Source of the DNA: Brevundimonas lenta
Lineage (GTDB): Bacteria; Pseudomonadota; Alphaproteobacteria; Caulobacterales; Caulobacteraceae
NCBI RefSeq assembly: GCF_014196335.1
Contig: NZ_JACIDM010000003.1
Span: forward strand, 434,001-498,000
DNA length: 64,000 nucleotides
Direction of reading: 5' to 3'
In this document: positions 18,124 to 30,258 of the stretch, piece by piece
How positions within the stretch are numbered: the stretch's first letter is position 1
Layout of the letters: each line of letters starts with the position of its first letter
Position numbers and translations under genes: made by a program
The notes under the pieces: model-generated
What the model was told of the DNA's origin: nothing
Database searches by the model: none
Seen by the model: the letters and a program-made list of their open reading frames with translations, nothing else

Positions 18124-18557
18124 AGTTCGAGGCGCATCTCGCAGCGGTCCTTGCCGGGCGCATAGCCGTTCGGGATCACCGACTGCACCACGAAGCCGTA
18201 CCGCTCGTAGAAGCCGGTCGTCAGCTGGCTGGTGTCCAGGCGGATGGCCTTCGCCCCGGCCGCCCTGGCCGCCACGATCCGGGCCCGGGTTAGGGCGTCG
18301 CCGACGCCCTGCCGGTGCAGGCTCCCGTCGACCATGCCCCAGCACAGCGAGGCGCTGCCGTCCGGCTCGATCGCATGGCCGCCGCAGGCCACCACCCGCC
18401 CGTCGCGTTCGATCACCTGGTAGGGCCAGCCGTCATCGAGGAAGGCCTCATAGTCGGGCCGCTCGGTCTGGTCGAAATACGTCGGGCTGTTGGAGTCGAA
18501 CAGCCGCAGACAGTCTTCGCGGTCGGTGTCGCGATAGGGGCGGGCGAGGTCGGTCAT
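18120..18557 (-). CDS. GNAT family N-acetyltransferase
   Basis: A 145-residue acetyltransferase-fold protein. The acetyl-CoA pyrophosphate loop is HRQGVGDALTRARI, and IRLDTSQLTTGFYERYGFVV is the usual C-terminal GNAT segment. Substrate unknown. The start at 18557 overlaps the stop of the upstream membrane-protein gene by four bases, so the two form an operon. Its stop overlaps the convergent TetR gene end. Confidence 0.85.
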   Translation of the reverse strand: MTDLARPYRDTDREDCLRLFDSNSPTYFDQTERPDYEAFLDDGWPYQVIERDGRVVACGGHAIEPDGSASLCWGMVDGSLHRQGVGDALTRARIVAARAAGAKAIRLDTSQLTTGFYERYGFVVQSVIPNGYAPGKDRCEMRLEL

Positions 18558-19102
18558 GCCGCCGCCGTCCGGATCGTAGCCATCACCCGCTCCGGGTCGG
18601 CCAGCCCGCGCAGGCGCGGCAGCCGCTCCATCCGGTCCAGCCCGCCGTCCAGGTCCCCGCGCCCCGCCGCGACCACCTCGTCCAGCCCGCCCAGCCAAAG
18701 GGTCCGGCCCTGCACCCTGAAGTCCGGCGCCGCCTCCAGTCCGACCGCGTGCCGCACCGTCCCGTCGTCCGCCAGGATCAGCACCCGCCGGCTGGTCACC
18801 GCATACACCTCGCGCGCCCGCTTCCGCCGCGACCAGGCCGCCAGCGCCAGCCAGCCGGCGAACGCCCACAGCGGGATCGTCATGACCGCCACCAGCCCCG
18901 GCCGCTCGCTCAGCAGCCCGGTCCGGTCGCGCAAGTTCCACAGCAGGCTGCCGCCGACCACCACCAGCAGCCCGAGCGGGTGCGCCAGCTCCCAGCTCAG
19001 CCACACGGCCGCGCCCGGTCGCCCGGCCCACAGCACCTGTTCGCCCGTCGCCGTCGCCTGCCGCGCCACCCTCAGGGCCTCCGGATCATATCGACTGTCC
19101 AT
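18554..19102 (-). CDS. membrane protein with PH-like domain, function unknown
   Basis: A 182-residue protein with two hydrophobic segments at about residues 38-58 and 71-88 (GLLVVVGGSLLW and VAVMTIPLWAFAGWLALAAW). A soluble part containing VYAVTSRRVLILADDG follows, a pattern typical of bacterial PH-like (bPH) domains. The start MDSRYDPEAL at 19102 is preferred over an ATG six codons upstream. It is coupled to the GNAT gene. Confidence 0.7.
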   Translation of the reverse strand: MDSRYDPEALRVARQATATGEQVLWAGRPGAAVWLSWELAHPLGLLVVVGGSLLWNLRDRTGLLSERPGLVAVMTIPLWAFAGWLALAAWSRRKRAREVYAVTSRRVLILADDGTVRHAVGLEAAPDFRVQGRTLWLGGLDEVVAAGRGDLDGGLDRMERLPRLRGLADPERVMATIRTAAA

Positions 19103-19154
19103 GCCGCCTCCCGCCCTCAATCTGGGCCCGCACCGGCTCGACAGCCAGCCCCCC

Positions 19155-21328
<2,174 letters not shown>

Positions 21329-21330
21329 CC

Positions 21331-21395
21331 CTCTCCTCCCCCTCCTGGGGGAGGTGTCACGGCGCGCCTCCGCGCCGTGACGGAGGGGGCGACGC
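21331..21395. repeat. palindromic repeat, family 2 (short copy after thiC)
   Basis: CTCCCCCTCCTGGGGGAG is followed by GTCACGGCGCG/CGCGCCGTGAC and GGAGGGGGCG, the same blocks as at 3781-3960. It directly follows the thiC stop and may help end transcription. Confidence 0.7.
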
Positions 21396-21405
21396 GCCCC
21401 TTCGA

Positions 21406-21543
21406 TTCCGCTCATCCCGGCGAAAGCCGGGACCCAGTCCTTTGGGTGCTGCAGCGGGTCCCGTGGCCCGCTTCCCCTCGCCCTGAAGCGCCGGGCGTTT
21501 CACTGAACAGAACTGGGTCCCGGCTTTCGCCGGGATGAGCGGA
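21406..21543. repeat. palindromic repeat, family 1 (copy B)
   Basis: Terminal inverted repeats begin TTCCGCTCATCCCGGCGAAA and end with the complement GGGATGAGCGGA. The interior contains CGCCGGGCGTTTCA, shared with copy C at 37773-37910. It sits between thiC and a convergent small gene. Confidence 0.9.
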
Positions 21544-21551
21544 TCACTGGC

Positions 21552-21992
21552 TCAGTCCGCCGCCTCCACCACCACGTCCCAGTGCTCCTCCACCAGAGAG
21601 AAGCGCCGCGCCTCCTCGGCCGTGTGCCCGGCCACGTCCGTGTACAGGCGGTCCATCTCGGCCTCCGCCGCGGCGCCGTACTCAGGCCCCAGCGCCGCAT
21701 CCGCGTCGCGATAGGTGATGGTCACCCTCAGGTCCCAGCGCTGGTCGCCGGCCATATGGGTGAAGGGCTGCTCGATCTCGATCCCGGTGATGAAGCCCCG
21801 CGCCTGCATGGCTTCCAGCACCGGCGCGTGGTTGCGCCGGTACAGCTCCATGAACTCGCCCATGCCGCCCCATCGGATGCGATAGTAGGACTCCACCACC
21901 ACCGGCTCCGCGCGCGGTTCCGGCGCCGCCGTCTGCGCCCCCGCCGCCAGCGGCCAGGCCATCAGCGCCGCCACGATCACCCGCTTCCGCAT
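21552..21992 (-). CDS. secreted protein of unknown function
   Basis: A 146-residue protein with a signal peptide (MRKRVIVAALMAWPLAAGAQ). The mature part reads ESYYRIRWGGMGEFMELYRR and has a compact alpha/beta look reminiscent of small dimeric ferredoxin-like (ABM/NIPSNAP-type) domains, but no family is claimed. The start at 21992 is set by the signal peptide; an ATG at 22031 would only add a non-hydrophobic leader. It lies between thiC and the thiC 3' remnant. Confidence 0.65.
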   Translation of the reverse strand: MRKRVIVAALMAWPLAAGAQTAAPEPRAEPVVVESYYRIRWGGMGEFMELYRRNHAPVLEAMQARGFITGIEIEQPFTHMAGDQRWDLRVTITYRDADAALGPEYGAAAEAEMDRLYTDVAGHTAEEARRFSLVEEHWDVVVEAAD

Positions 21993-22056
21993 CGGCCCTC
22001 TCCGGTCCAGACGCGAACAGTGTTTCCCCAAAGGCTCGCCGCCACAAGTCGCGTCC

Positions 22057-22902
<846 letters not shown>

Positions 22903-22906
<4 letters not shown>

Positions 22907-23241
22907 TGACGGTTCGCAGCTTCCGACATGAATTGGTCTGCAAGCTTCACGTAGGGCCAAAGATCCGGGTCGCTCGCCTTTAACTTAAGAACTGCGCGCA
23001 CTTGTTGGATCGACCATCGGGTATTCCGGAGAAGGCCGCCAAACGCCTCTTCTAGGAAGGAACTAGGAACACCCGCCACCCCATCGAGATCGAGCACCAA
23101 TAGCTGATGCTCGCGGATGGCATCCGTCATCCAAGGCACCAGGAAGTCCTCTCGGAATTCCTGCCCGCTCCAAGGACCGTCCTCGCGGTAGCGTCCACCT
23201 AGATAGGGTGAGAATGTGCTGGCAAGACGAACTTCGGTCAC
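22903..23241 (-). CDS. STAS-like DUF4325 protein
   Basis: A 112-residue protein. LLVLDLDGVAGVPSSFLEEAFGGLL matches the DUF4325 pattern: a hydrophobic strand, then a helix starting SSFL.E.FG. The domain resembles STAS anti-anti-sigma proteins. Such proteins commonly pair with GHKL-type ATPases, and here the ATPase gene lies immediately upstream with an ATGA overlap. This suggests a partner-switching pair. Targets are unknown. Confidence 0.8.
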
Positions 23242-24440
23242 GTCAGAAGTCCTTCGGGCTGCTCGCTCGGCAGCGACAACGTCCAGTGGATAAGGGTGCC
23301 ATAAAAGGGGTTAGCATTTACTTTCTTTATGGGCTTGCCACGACCAAAGTATGTCACTTCGCCCCTGCCGCTGACAATCCGCACCGAAGAGTTGGGAACG
23401 TCACGCACCAACTTGCAGATTTTCCAAAGGCCGTTGCCTCTTTCCGCACGACCGGTTGATGTGCGGCCATACTTGATACCCCCAACGATAACATCACCGT
23501 CGTCGAACTCCGGCGGGCAAACACGGCTTATCACTTCCCAAAGCGCTTTCTTGGGAAGTGTTTCGGCAATCCCAACACCTTGATCAAGCACGGCATATTC
23601 CAAAGTGTGGGTTTCAGGGAAGTAGGCGCCGGCCGCCCACCACCGATGCCGCACTATCGGCTCGACCCTGCGAGGCATATCGTCGGGATAGGCATGCCCC
23701 TTCGCATTTGCGACCGCCTCCATCAGCGCCCCATAGATCGCCACGCGCTTCGGTGTCCGACCTGCGATCTCCTTCATGCGCTCGATAATGGGGTCTAGTT
23801 TGCGCCCATCAACGGTGTCATCGCTCACAAACGGCAGGAACTTGGCCGTTAGAGGAGTGAAGTCCGTGTTGTCTGCAGTTGTCGCCGTGGCCTCAACAAG
23901 TTCATAAAAACCAAGCATATCCAGAGATTTACGGACTCCACTTGGCCAAGTCGCATCATCGATCACCGGCCTAAAATCGGGCTGGGACAGGTTGCTGCGA
24001 TGGTACTCAGCAACAAGAACCAGCGCAGCGTCGAGATACATCTGCCGCACACGCGACAGATCTAGAACGAGCATTCTCGGGCGCCCGCGCCCCGTTTCGT
24101 TGTGAACAAAACGCCGCCATCGGTAGTCGTACAGGAAGCCAAGACACTCATCGTAGTTCCCTTCGAAAGAAAGGACATCCGGTGCCATCAGCAAATTGGC
24201 ACGCCGGGGCGGGCCGTCTGGGCTGTGAAATAACCCAGGAACGGATTCCGGAAGCGGCAACCCCTGTCGTGCAAACGCCAATCGTGTTTGCGCTCCTCGT
24301 TGCTCAGCCAACTCCCGAGCGCGCTCGTCAAAGACAGATGGGCGAGCGAGAGCTGGCAACGTCTCAGCGGCACCCCGCCTCCACGCCCGACGCATTCGCT
24401 CTCTGCGCCATACGCGAAGATTTCGGCGCGCGCGGCGCAT
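23238..24440 (-). CDS. GHKL ATPase with N-terminal STAS-like region
   Basis: About 400 residues. The N-terminal part is arginine-rich, then a STAS-like segment (MLVLDLSRVRQMYLDAALVL). The C-terminal GHKL ATPase domain has its N-box in ALMEAVANAKGHAYPDD, its G1 box in EYAVLDQGVGIAE and its G2 region in ERGNGLWKICKLV. No phospho-acceptor histidine domain is seen, so it resembles anti-sigma-type serine kinases more than sensor kinases. The start is uncertain: ATG 24440 is used, 24395 and 24188 are alternatives and none has a strong ribosome-binding site. Composition is AT-richer than the neighbours, suggesting transfer. Confidence 0.75.
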   Translation of the reverse strand: MRRARRNLRVWRRERMRRAWRRGAAETLPALARPSVFDERARELAEQRGAQTRLAFARQGLPLPESVPGLFHSPDGPPRRANLLMAPDVLSFEGNYDECLGFLYDYRWRRFVHNETGRGRPRMLVLDLSRVRQMYLDAALVLVAEYHRSNLSQPDFRPVIDDATWPSGVRKSLDMLGFYELVEATATTADNTDFTPLTAKFLPFVSDDTVDGRKLDPIIERMKEIAGRTPKRVAIYGALMEAVANAKGHAYPDDMPRRVEPIVRHRWWAAGAYFPETHTLEYAVLDQGVGIAETLPKKALWEVISRVCPPEFDDGDVIVGGIKYGRTSTGRAERGNGLWKICKLVRDVPNSSVRIVSGRGEVTYFGRGKPIKKVNANPFYGTLIHWTLSLPSEQPEGLLT

Positions 24441-24558
24441 TCGCGAGGCAGTGCTAACGTATTTCACAAAGGGCTTTTGGCGGACTGGAGGTTGTCGATT
24501 CGGACACTCACAGTAGCAACTCATCGGGACAAATACGAAACTCTGCGCCCCACCCCCA

Positions 24559-24590
24559 CGTCCGCTTTTGACGCACCCCTCCCCTATCCT
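24559..24590 (+). promoter_or_regulatory. possible promoter of the helix-turn-helix-like gene
   Basis: TTGACGC at 24568-24574 followed by CTATCCT at 24584-24590 resembles the Caulobacter housekeeping promoter pattern (TTGACGS ... GCTANAWC), with a slightly short spacer. The 16 bases CGTCCGCTTTTGACGC are repeated exactly at 28707-28722, in front of another triplicate repeat locus. Confidence 0.35.
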
Positions 24591-24626
24591 GCCCGCTGAC
24601 CCATTGCGGCAGGGAGGCAAACAGGC

Positions 24627-25097
24627 ATGGCGGACGGCGCTCACCACACATTCGACGACACGAACACCAGGACCCCCACCCACCGGCTCGCGCATCCACC
24701 CGAGGTGTGGGCGGCGGCGAAGGCGGACTATCTGGCCGGGCTGTCGGGGGCCGAGGTGTGCGCCAAGCACGGGCTGGGGCTGAGCAGCCTGCGCCGCCAC
24801 GCCGCCTCCGAGGGCTGGCGGCGGCTGGACCAGACGGCCGGGCGCGAGTTCGACGAGGGCGACGAGCTGTCCGCCCGGGTCGACGGAAATCTGGAGCGGA
24901 TCGAGTTTCACGACCTGGCCTACGTCGCCCAACGCCGGATGATGCGCGCCGTGCTGCGCGGCTCCGCCGCCGAGGCCCTGCGCTGGAAGCGGGTCGCCGA
25001 CCTGATGGACGCCGAACAGGACGACCTCGACCGCTGGCTCGAGCAGGACGCCGCCTGGCGGATGGTCCGGGCCGACGCCGACGCGCAGGACCCGTGA
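24627..25097 (+). CDS. small helix-turn-helix-like protein (paralogue of 36101-36649)
   Basis: A 156-residue protein. The N-terminal region (PPEVWAAAKADYLAG, VCAKHGLGLSSLRRHA, EGWRRLDQ) looks like the helix-turn-helix of small terminase or transposase-type proteins. The C-terminal half is helical and acidic. It is clearly related to the protein at 36101-36649, sharing YLAG, GLS, EGWRR.DQ, RM..AV.RG and EALRW. GGAGG lies upstream of ATG 24627. Its stop codon is part of a triplicated GTGAGAC repeat. Function unknown; DNA binding is inferred. Confidence 0.75.
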   Translation: MADGAHHTFDDTNTRTPTHRLAHPPEVWAAAKADYLAGLSGAEVCAKHGLGLSSLRRHAASEGWRRLDQTAGREFDEGDELSARVDGNLERIEFHDLAYVAQRRMMRAVLRGSAAEALRWKRVADLMDAEQDDLDRWLEQDAAWRMVRADADAQDP

Positions 25098-25146
25098 GAC
25101 CGTGAGACTCGTGAGACCGGTTTTTTTTGTGCAGGGGAGTCTCACG
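25094..25146. repeat. triplicated GTGAGAC octamer with inverted copy
   Basis: GTGAGACC (25094), GTGAGACTC (25102) and GTGAGACC (25111) are followed by GG and eight Ts, then the inverted copy AGTCTCAC at 25139-25146. The first unit contains the stop codon of the preceding gene. The array plus T-run could form a terminator-like hairpin or be a protein-binding array. Confidence 0.8.
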
Positions 25147-25268
25147 CCTCCCCTGACGACCGGGAAGGTGCCGAACCCGCCCCCTTCCCCCGCCCGCCGT
25201 TCTCCCTAAACTGGCCCGTCCCCCTGTCCGCGTACCCGACCCACGTCTCCGTCCCGACAGGACCCGCC

Positions 25269-26369
25269 ATGATGGACCGCCGCCAGTTCGCCGCCGCCCT
25301 CGCCGGCCTGCCGCTGACGGCCGCGCTCGCCCGGCCCGCCGCCGCACAGCCCGCCGACATCTCCACCCTGGTCGAGGCCGAACGCGCGCAGGCCGGCGTG
25401 CCGGCCCTGGGCGCCGCCGTCGTCGGGCTCCAGGGCGCCGAACGGCTCGGCGTCGCCGGCGTCCGCGCCTGGCCCGACGGGCCGCCGGTCCAGCCGTCCG
25501 ACCGCTGGCACATCGGCTCCTGCACCAAGGCCTTCACCGCCGCCCTGGCCGCCCGGTTGATCGAGCGCGGCCTGATCGGCTGGGATACGACCGTCGCCGG
25601 GGTGCTGGGCGGGGCGGGCGACCCCGCCTGGAACGACGTCTCCCTGCTGTGGCTGCTCAGCCATCGCTCCGGCGCCGAGGGCAATTTCGACCAGGCCCTG
25701 TGGGAACAGATGGTCGCCCGCGGCGGCCCCCTGCGCGACCAGCGCGCCTGGCTGGTCATGGAGGGGCTGAAGACCCCGCCCGCCGCGCCGCCCAACACCC
25801 GCACCGCCTACGCCAACGCCGGCTATATGATCGCCGGCGTCATGCTGGAGACCGTCGCCGACCTGGACTGGGAGGCCCTGATCCGACGCGAGGTGTTCGC
25901 ACCCCTCGGCCTCACCGAAGCGGGCTTCGGCGCCCCCGGAACCCCCGGCCGGCTGGACCAGCCGCTGGGCCATGTCCGCGGCGAGGACGGCGCGTGGCGG
26001 CGCATCGACCTCGGCCCCGGCGACGACAACCCCGCCGCCGCCGGCCCCGCCGGCACCATTCACCTCAGCCTCGCCGACTGGTCCCGCTTCATCGCCGCCC
26101 ATCTGCGCGCCGACGAAAGCTATCTGTCTGCCGACAGCTGGCGCCGCCTGCACACGCCGGGCGAACCCGGCTGGGACTACGCCCCGGGCTGGAAGGTCGA
26201 GGCCGGCGACGACGGCCAGACGGTGCTCAGCCACCTCGGCAGCAACGGCTTCTTCGTCGCCCAGGCGACCCTGTGGCCCGCGCGCGGCCGGGCGGTCCTG
26301 CTGACCGTCAACCTCGCCGACGACGCCGCCGGCCCCGCCTTCGGCCGCCTGCTGGAAACCCTCAAATGA
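25269..26369 (+). CDS. exported serine hydrolase (beta-lactamase / class C fold)
   Basis: A 366-residue protein with a Tat-like leader (DRRQFAAALAGLPLTAALA). The SxxK nucleophile motif is GSCTK, and the second motif is Tyr-Ala-Asn in RTAYANAGYM; a late HLGSNGF takes the place of the KTG-like motif. This is the serine beta-lactamase/esterase/peptidase family. Real activity, on esters, peptides or beta-lactams, cannot be told. It overlaps the following tiny gene by four bases. Confidence 0.88.
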   Translation: MMDRRQFAAALAGLPLTAALARPAAAQPADISTLVEAERAQAGVPALGAAVVGLQGAERLGVAGVRAWPDGPPVQPSDRWHIGSCTKAFTAALAARLIERGLIGWDTTVAGVLGGAGDPAWNDVSLLWLLSHRSGAEGNFDQALWEQMVARGGPLRDQRAWLVMEGLKTPPAAPPNTRTAYANAGYMIAGVMLETVADLDWEALIRREVFAPLGLTEAGFGAPGTPGRLDQPLGHVRGEDGAWRRIDLGPGDDNPAAAGPAGTIHLSLADWSRFIAAHLRADESYLSADSWRRLHTPGEPGWDYAPGWKVEAGDDGQTVLSHLGSNGFFVAQATLWPARGRAVLLTVNLADDAAGPAFGRLLETLK

Positions 26370-26590
26370 CCCCGCCCGTGAAGACCTCCTCCGCCGCCGT
26401 CGGCAGCGCCGCCACGGGCGCCCTGGCCCTCGGCGCGCTCGCCACCGGCGCCTTCGCCATCGGGGCCCTGGCCATCGGAGCCCTCGCCATCGGCGCCCTC
26501 CGCGTCGGCCGCGCCCGCGTCCGCCGCCTGCACGTCGACGAACTCACCGTCGGTCGTCTTCGCCTCGGCTCGATCGAACGCATTCGCTGA
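26366..26590 (+). CDS. small Ala/Gly pentapeptide-like repeat protein
   Basis: A 74-residue protein. The centre repeats a five-residue unit: ALALG, ALATG, AFAIG, ALAIG, ALAIG, ALRVG. It ends in an arginine-rich strand-like tail (RARVRRLHVDELTVGRLRLG). The five-residue period suggests a beta-solenoid like pentapeptide-repeat proteins, although a membrane segment is also possible. It is translationally coupled to the serine hydrolase by an ATGA overlap. Function unknown. Confidence 0.7.
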   Translation: MTPPVKTSSAAVGSAATGALALGALATGAFAIGALAIGALAIGALRVGRARVRRLHVDELTVGRLRLGSIERIR

Positions 26591-26611
26591 TTCACGGACA
26601 AGGAGCCCGCC

Positions 26612-27124
26612 ATGACGCCTGCCGCCCTCGCCTTCGCCCTGGCGCTCGCCGCCCCGCCGTCCGACCCGGCCGCCATCACCATCCGCCGCGCGAGCGATGG
26701 TCCGGCCTCCATCGGCGTCGGCCAGGTGGCGTATCTGTCGCCGGACGGCGAGCAGGCCATGGGCCAGATCGTGCTGGTCGAGGCGCCCGGCTATCGCACC
26801 CCGGTGCATGTGCATCACCGCACCGACGAGAGCTTCTACGTCCTGTCCGGCCAGCTGACCCTGCACGTCGGCGGCGGGGCCCTGGTGCTGGGGCCCGGCG
26901 ACTACGTCTTCATCCCGCGCGGCACGCCGCACGCCCAGGGCAATACGGGCGAGGAGCCGACCCGCCTGCTGCTCAGCGTGTCGTCGGGCGACTTCATCGG
27001 CTTCTTCCACGCCCGCGAGGAACTGGTGAAGACCTCGCCGCCCGGACACCCCGACTACGGCCCGCGCATGCGCGCGCTCAGCGACGTCTATGACGTCGAG
27101 AACCTGGCCGCCCCGCCGTTCTAG
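26612..27124 (+). CDS. cupin domain protein
   Basis: A 170-residue single cupin. Motif 1 is PVHVHHRTDESFYVLSG, with metal ligands HxH and E. Motif 2 is GDYVFIPRGTPHAQGN. A short hydrophobic leader (AALAFALALAAPP) suggests export. Cupins range from enzymes to sugar or metal binders, so no activity is claimed. It stands alone, with its own ribosome-binding site AAGGAG. Confidence 0.85.
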   Translation: MTPAALAFALALAAPPSDPAAITIRRASDGPASIGVGQVAYLSPDGEQAMGQIVLVEAPGYRTPVHVHHRTDESFYVLSGQLTLHVGGGALVLGPGDYVFIPRGTPHAQGNTGEEPTRLLLSVSSGDFIGFFHAREELVKTSPPGHPDYGPRMRALSDVYDVENLAAPPF

Positions 27125-27786
27125 GCGGCGGGGGCCTCGGCCGCGATCTTGCGCAACGCTTCCTCGAACACCTCGGCCGGCTGGCCGCCGGAGATCAGAT
27201 ATTTGCCGTCCACCACCACCGCAGGAACGGAGTTGATGCCCCGCGACAGCCACAGCTGCTCCTCGGCCCGCACGGCCCCGGTGTAGCGCTCCGAGGCCAG
27301 CACGTCGGCCGCCTCGGCCCGGTCCAGGCCGGCGGCCTCGGCGGCCTCGGTCAGGGTCCCGGCGTCGGTCAGGTTGCGGCCCTCGGTGAAGTGGACCTTG
27401 AACAGCGCCTTCTTCAGCGCCGCCTGTTTGTCCGGCGCCGTCTCGCCCGCCCAGTGCAGCAGGCGGTGGGCGTCGAAGGTGTTCCAGATGCGGCTGTCCG
27501 ACCCCATGCGCATGTCGAAGCCGACGCTCGCGGCGCGTTCGCGGATCATCTCGCGGTTCTGCGCCGACTGCTCCGGGGTGGAGCCGTATTTGCGACCGAT
27601 GTGCTCGACGATGTTCTCGCCCTCGGGGGCCATCTGCGGGTTCAGCTCAAAGGGATGGAAGCTGACCTCGGCCTCGACGCCCTCGGCCTTCAGTTTCTCC
27701 AGCGCCGTCTCCAGCCCGCCCAGCCCGACCACGCACCAGGGGCAGACCACGTCCGAGACGAAGTCGATCTTCAGGGGTCGGGTCAT
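27121..27786 (-). CDS. DsbA family oxidoreductase (FrnE-like)
   Basis: A 221-residue cytoplasmic DsbA-fold protein. The redox motif CPWC is at residues about 16-19 (DVVCPWCVVGL), and the C-terminal RGINSVPAVVVDGKYLISGG is the cis-proline segment typical of FrnE/polyketide-isomerase-like members. No signal peptide. The start at 27786 fits the family; the upstream extension does not. It probably handles thiol-disulfide exchange or oxidative stress. Confidence 0.88.
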   Translation of the reverse strand: MTRPLKIDFVSDVVCPWCVVGLGGLETALEKLKAEGVEAEVSFHPFELNPQMAPEGENIVEHIGRKYGSTPEQSAQNREMIRERAASVGFDMRMGSDSRIWNTFDAHRLLHWAGETAPDKQAALKKALFKVHFTEGRNLTDAGTLTEAAEAAGLDRAEAADVLASERYTGAVRAEEQLWLSRGINSVPAVVVDGKYLISGGQPAEVFEEALRKIAAEAPAA

Positions 27787-27874
27787 GGCGCGCTCCGCAA
27801 CAGTGTTGATGCCCGATATGGGATGCCGTCGCCGCCATTTCACCTCCCCATTCACGAGCGCCTATATCCGTCTC

Positions 27875-28699
27875 ATGCCCACCACCTTCTCCGGCTTCGC
27901 CCCCTCCGACCTGGCCTTCCTCTCCGGCCTCGCCGCCAACAACGACCGCGACTGGTTCACCGCCCACCGCGCGACTTATGACGACGGCCTGAAGCCCGCG
28001 CTCGAGGCCCTGATCGCCGCGACCACCGCGGCCTGCGCCGCCCGCAAACTGCCGCTGGGCGGCGAGGCCCGGCGCAGCCTGTTCCGCATCCACCGCGACA
28101 TCCGCTTCTCGAAGGACAAGCGGCCCTACAAGTCCCACGTCTCGGCCACCCTGACCCGTGACGGCGGCAAGCTGTCGCCCGGCCTGGTCTACATCCACAT
28201 CGAACCCGAGGGCGGATCGCGCGCCGCCGCCGACGCCTTCGATCCCGACAGCATCGACCCGCTGGATCCCTCGACCCACCCGTCGAACCGCCCCGCCGCC
28301 GCCGTGGTCGCCACGACCTCCATCGCCGACGTGGAAGACGCCTACGGCCACGGCCCCTTCGTCTCGGCCGGCTTCTATCTGCACGAGCGCCCGAACATCG
28401 AGGCCTTCCGCCGCGCCGTCGTCGCCGACCCCGCCGCCTGGGCCGCCGTCGAGAAGGCGCTGAAGAAGGCCGGCCTGACGCTCGCCCCCGGCGCCGCCGC
28501 CAAACGCATGCCCAAGGGCTTCGAGGCCCACGCCGGAACGCCGCTGGAGCCGGTGCTGAAACGCACCCAGTGGTTCGTCCGCCGCCCCCTGACCGGCGCG
28601 CAGATCACCTCGCCCGACCTGCCGGACGTCATCGCCGGCTTCGCGACCGAGACCCTGCCCCTGCTCCGCTTCGGCTGGTCGGCGCTGGACGGCCGCTGA
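27875..28699 (+). CDS. DUF2461 / TIGR02453 family protein
   Basis: A 274-residue protein. FLSGLAANNDRDWFTAHR near the N-terminus, RIHRDIRFSKDKRPYK in the middle and a YIHIEPEG strand are the hallmarks of DUF2461 (TIGR02453). Function is unknown. It is divergent from the DsbA-like gene. The start ATG 27875 gives the usual family N-terminus. Confidence 0.88.
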   Translation: MPTTFSGFAPSDLAFLSGLAANNDRDWFTAHRATYDDGLKPALEALIAATTAACAARKLPLGGEARRSLFRIHRDIRFSKDKRPYKSHVSATLTRDGGKLSPGLVYIHIEPEGGSRAAADAFDPDSIDPLDPSTHPSNRPAAAVVATTSIADVEDAYGHGPFVSAGFYLHERPNIEAFRRAVVADPAAWAAVEKALKKAGLTLAPGAAAKRMPKGFEAHAGTPLEPVLKRTQWFVRRPLTGAQITSPDLPDVIAGFATETLPLLRFGWSALDGR

Positions 28700-28706
28700 G
28701 CGCCTG

Positions 28707-28926
28707 CGTCCGCTTTTGACGCCGCCGCGTGCTTCAGTGCGCGCTCGACGGTCTTTGACATCGGAAGCGGCGGGCAGCGGCGGGTGAGAGGACCCTCTCA
28801 AACCCTCTCAAATCCTCCATTCGACCCTCTCATCTCCGGACGGCCGAATCCCGCCCCGCCTGCACCCAGGCCCGGAAGATGAGAGGACTTGAGAGGACTT
28901 GAGAGGGTTTCGCGCTTTTTTCCGCG
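28707..28926. repeat. gene-free locus with clustered GAGAGG repeats
   Basis: No gene is seen between 28700 and 28936. The stretch starts with the same 16-base CGTCCGCTTTTGACGC block found before the gene at 24627. It continues with inverted CCTCTCAAA copies at 28784-28832. It ends with TGAGAGGACT at 28880 and 28890 plus TGAGAGGG at 28900, followed by TTTCGCGCTTTTTT. It may be a remnant or a minimal version of the helix-turn-helix gene plus repeat unit. Confidence 0.65.
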
Positions 28927-28936
28927 ACAGTACGGA

Positions 28937-30112
<1,176 letters not shown>

Positions 30113-30258
30113 AAGCTTGACCCTTGGGAAGGAAAATCGTGCCGTTTCTGCCGCATCCGGCCGGCTTCGTCACGCCGTACGCCCCGTTCATCGCCCGGTC
30201 ACTGGCGCAGGCGCATTTTTCCGGAACGAAGTAGGTCCTGACCGCTTTTCAAGAGGCC

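Noticed and set aside
25094-25118. Short tandem repeats as a possible CRISPR array
   Set aside because: Units are 8-9 bases with no spacers, and no cas genes are present.
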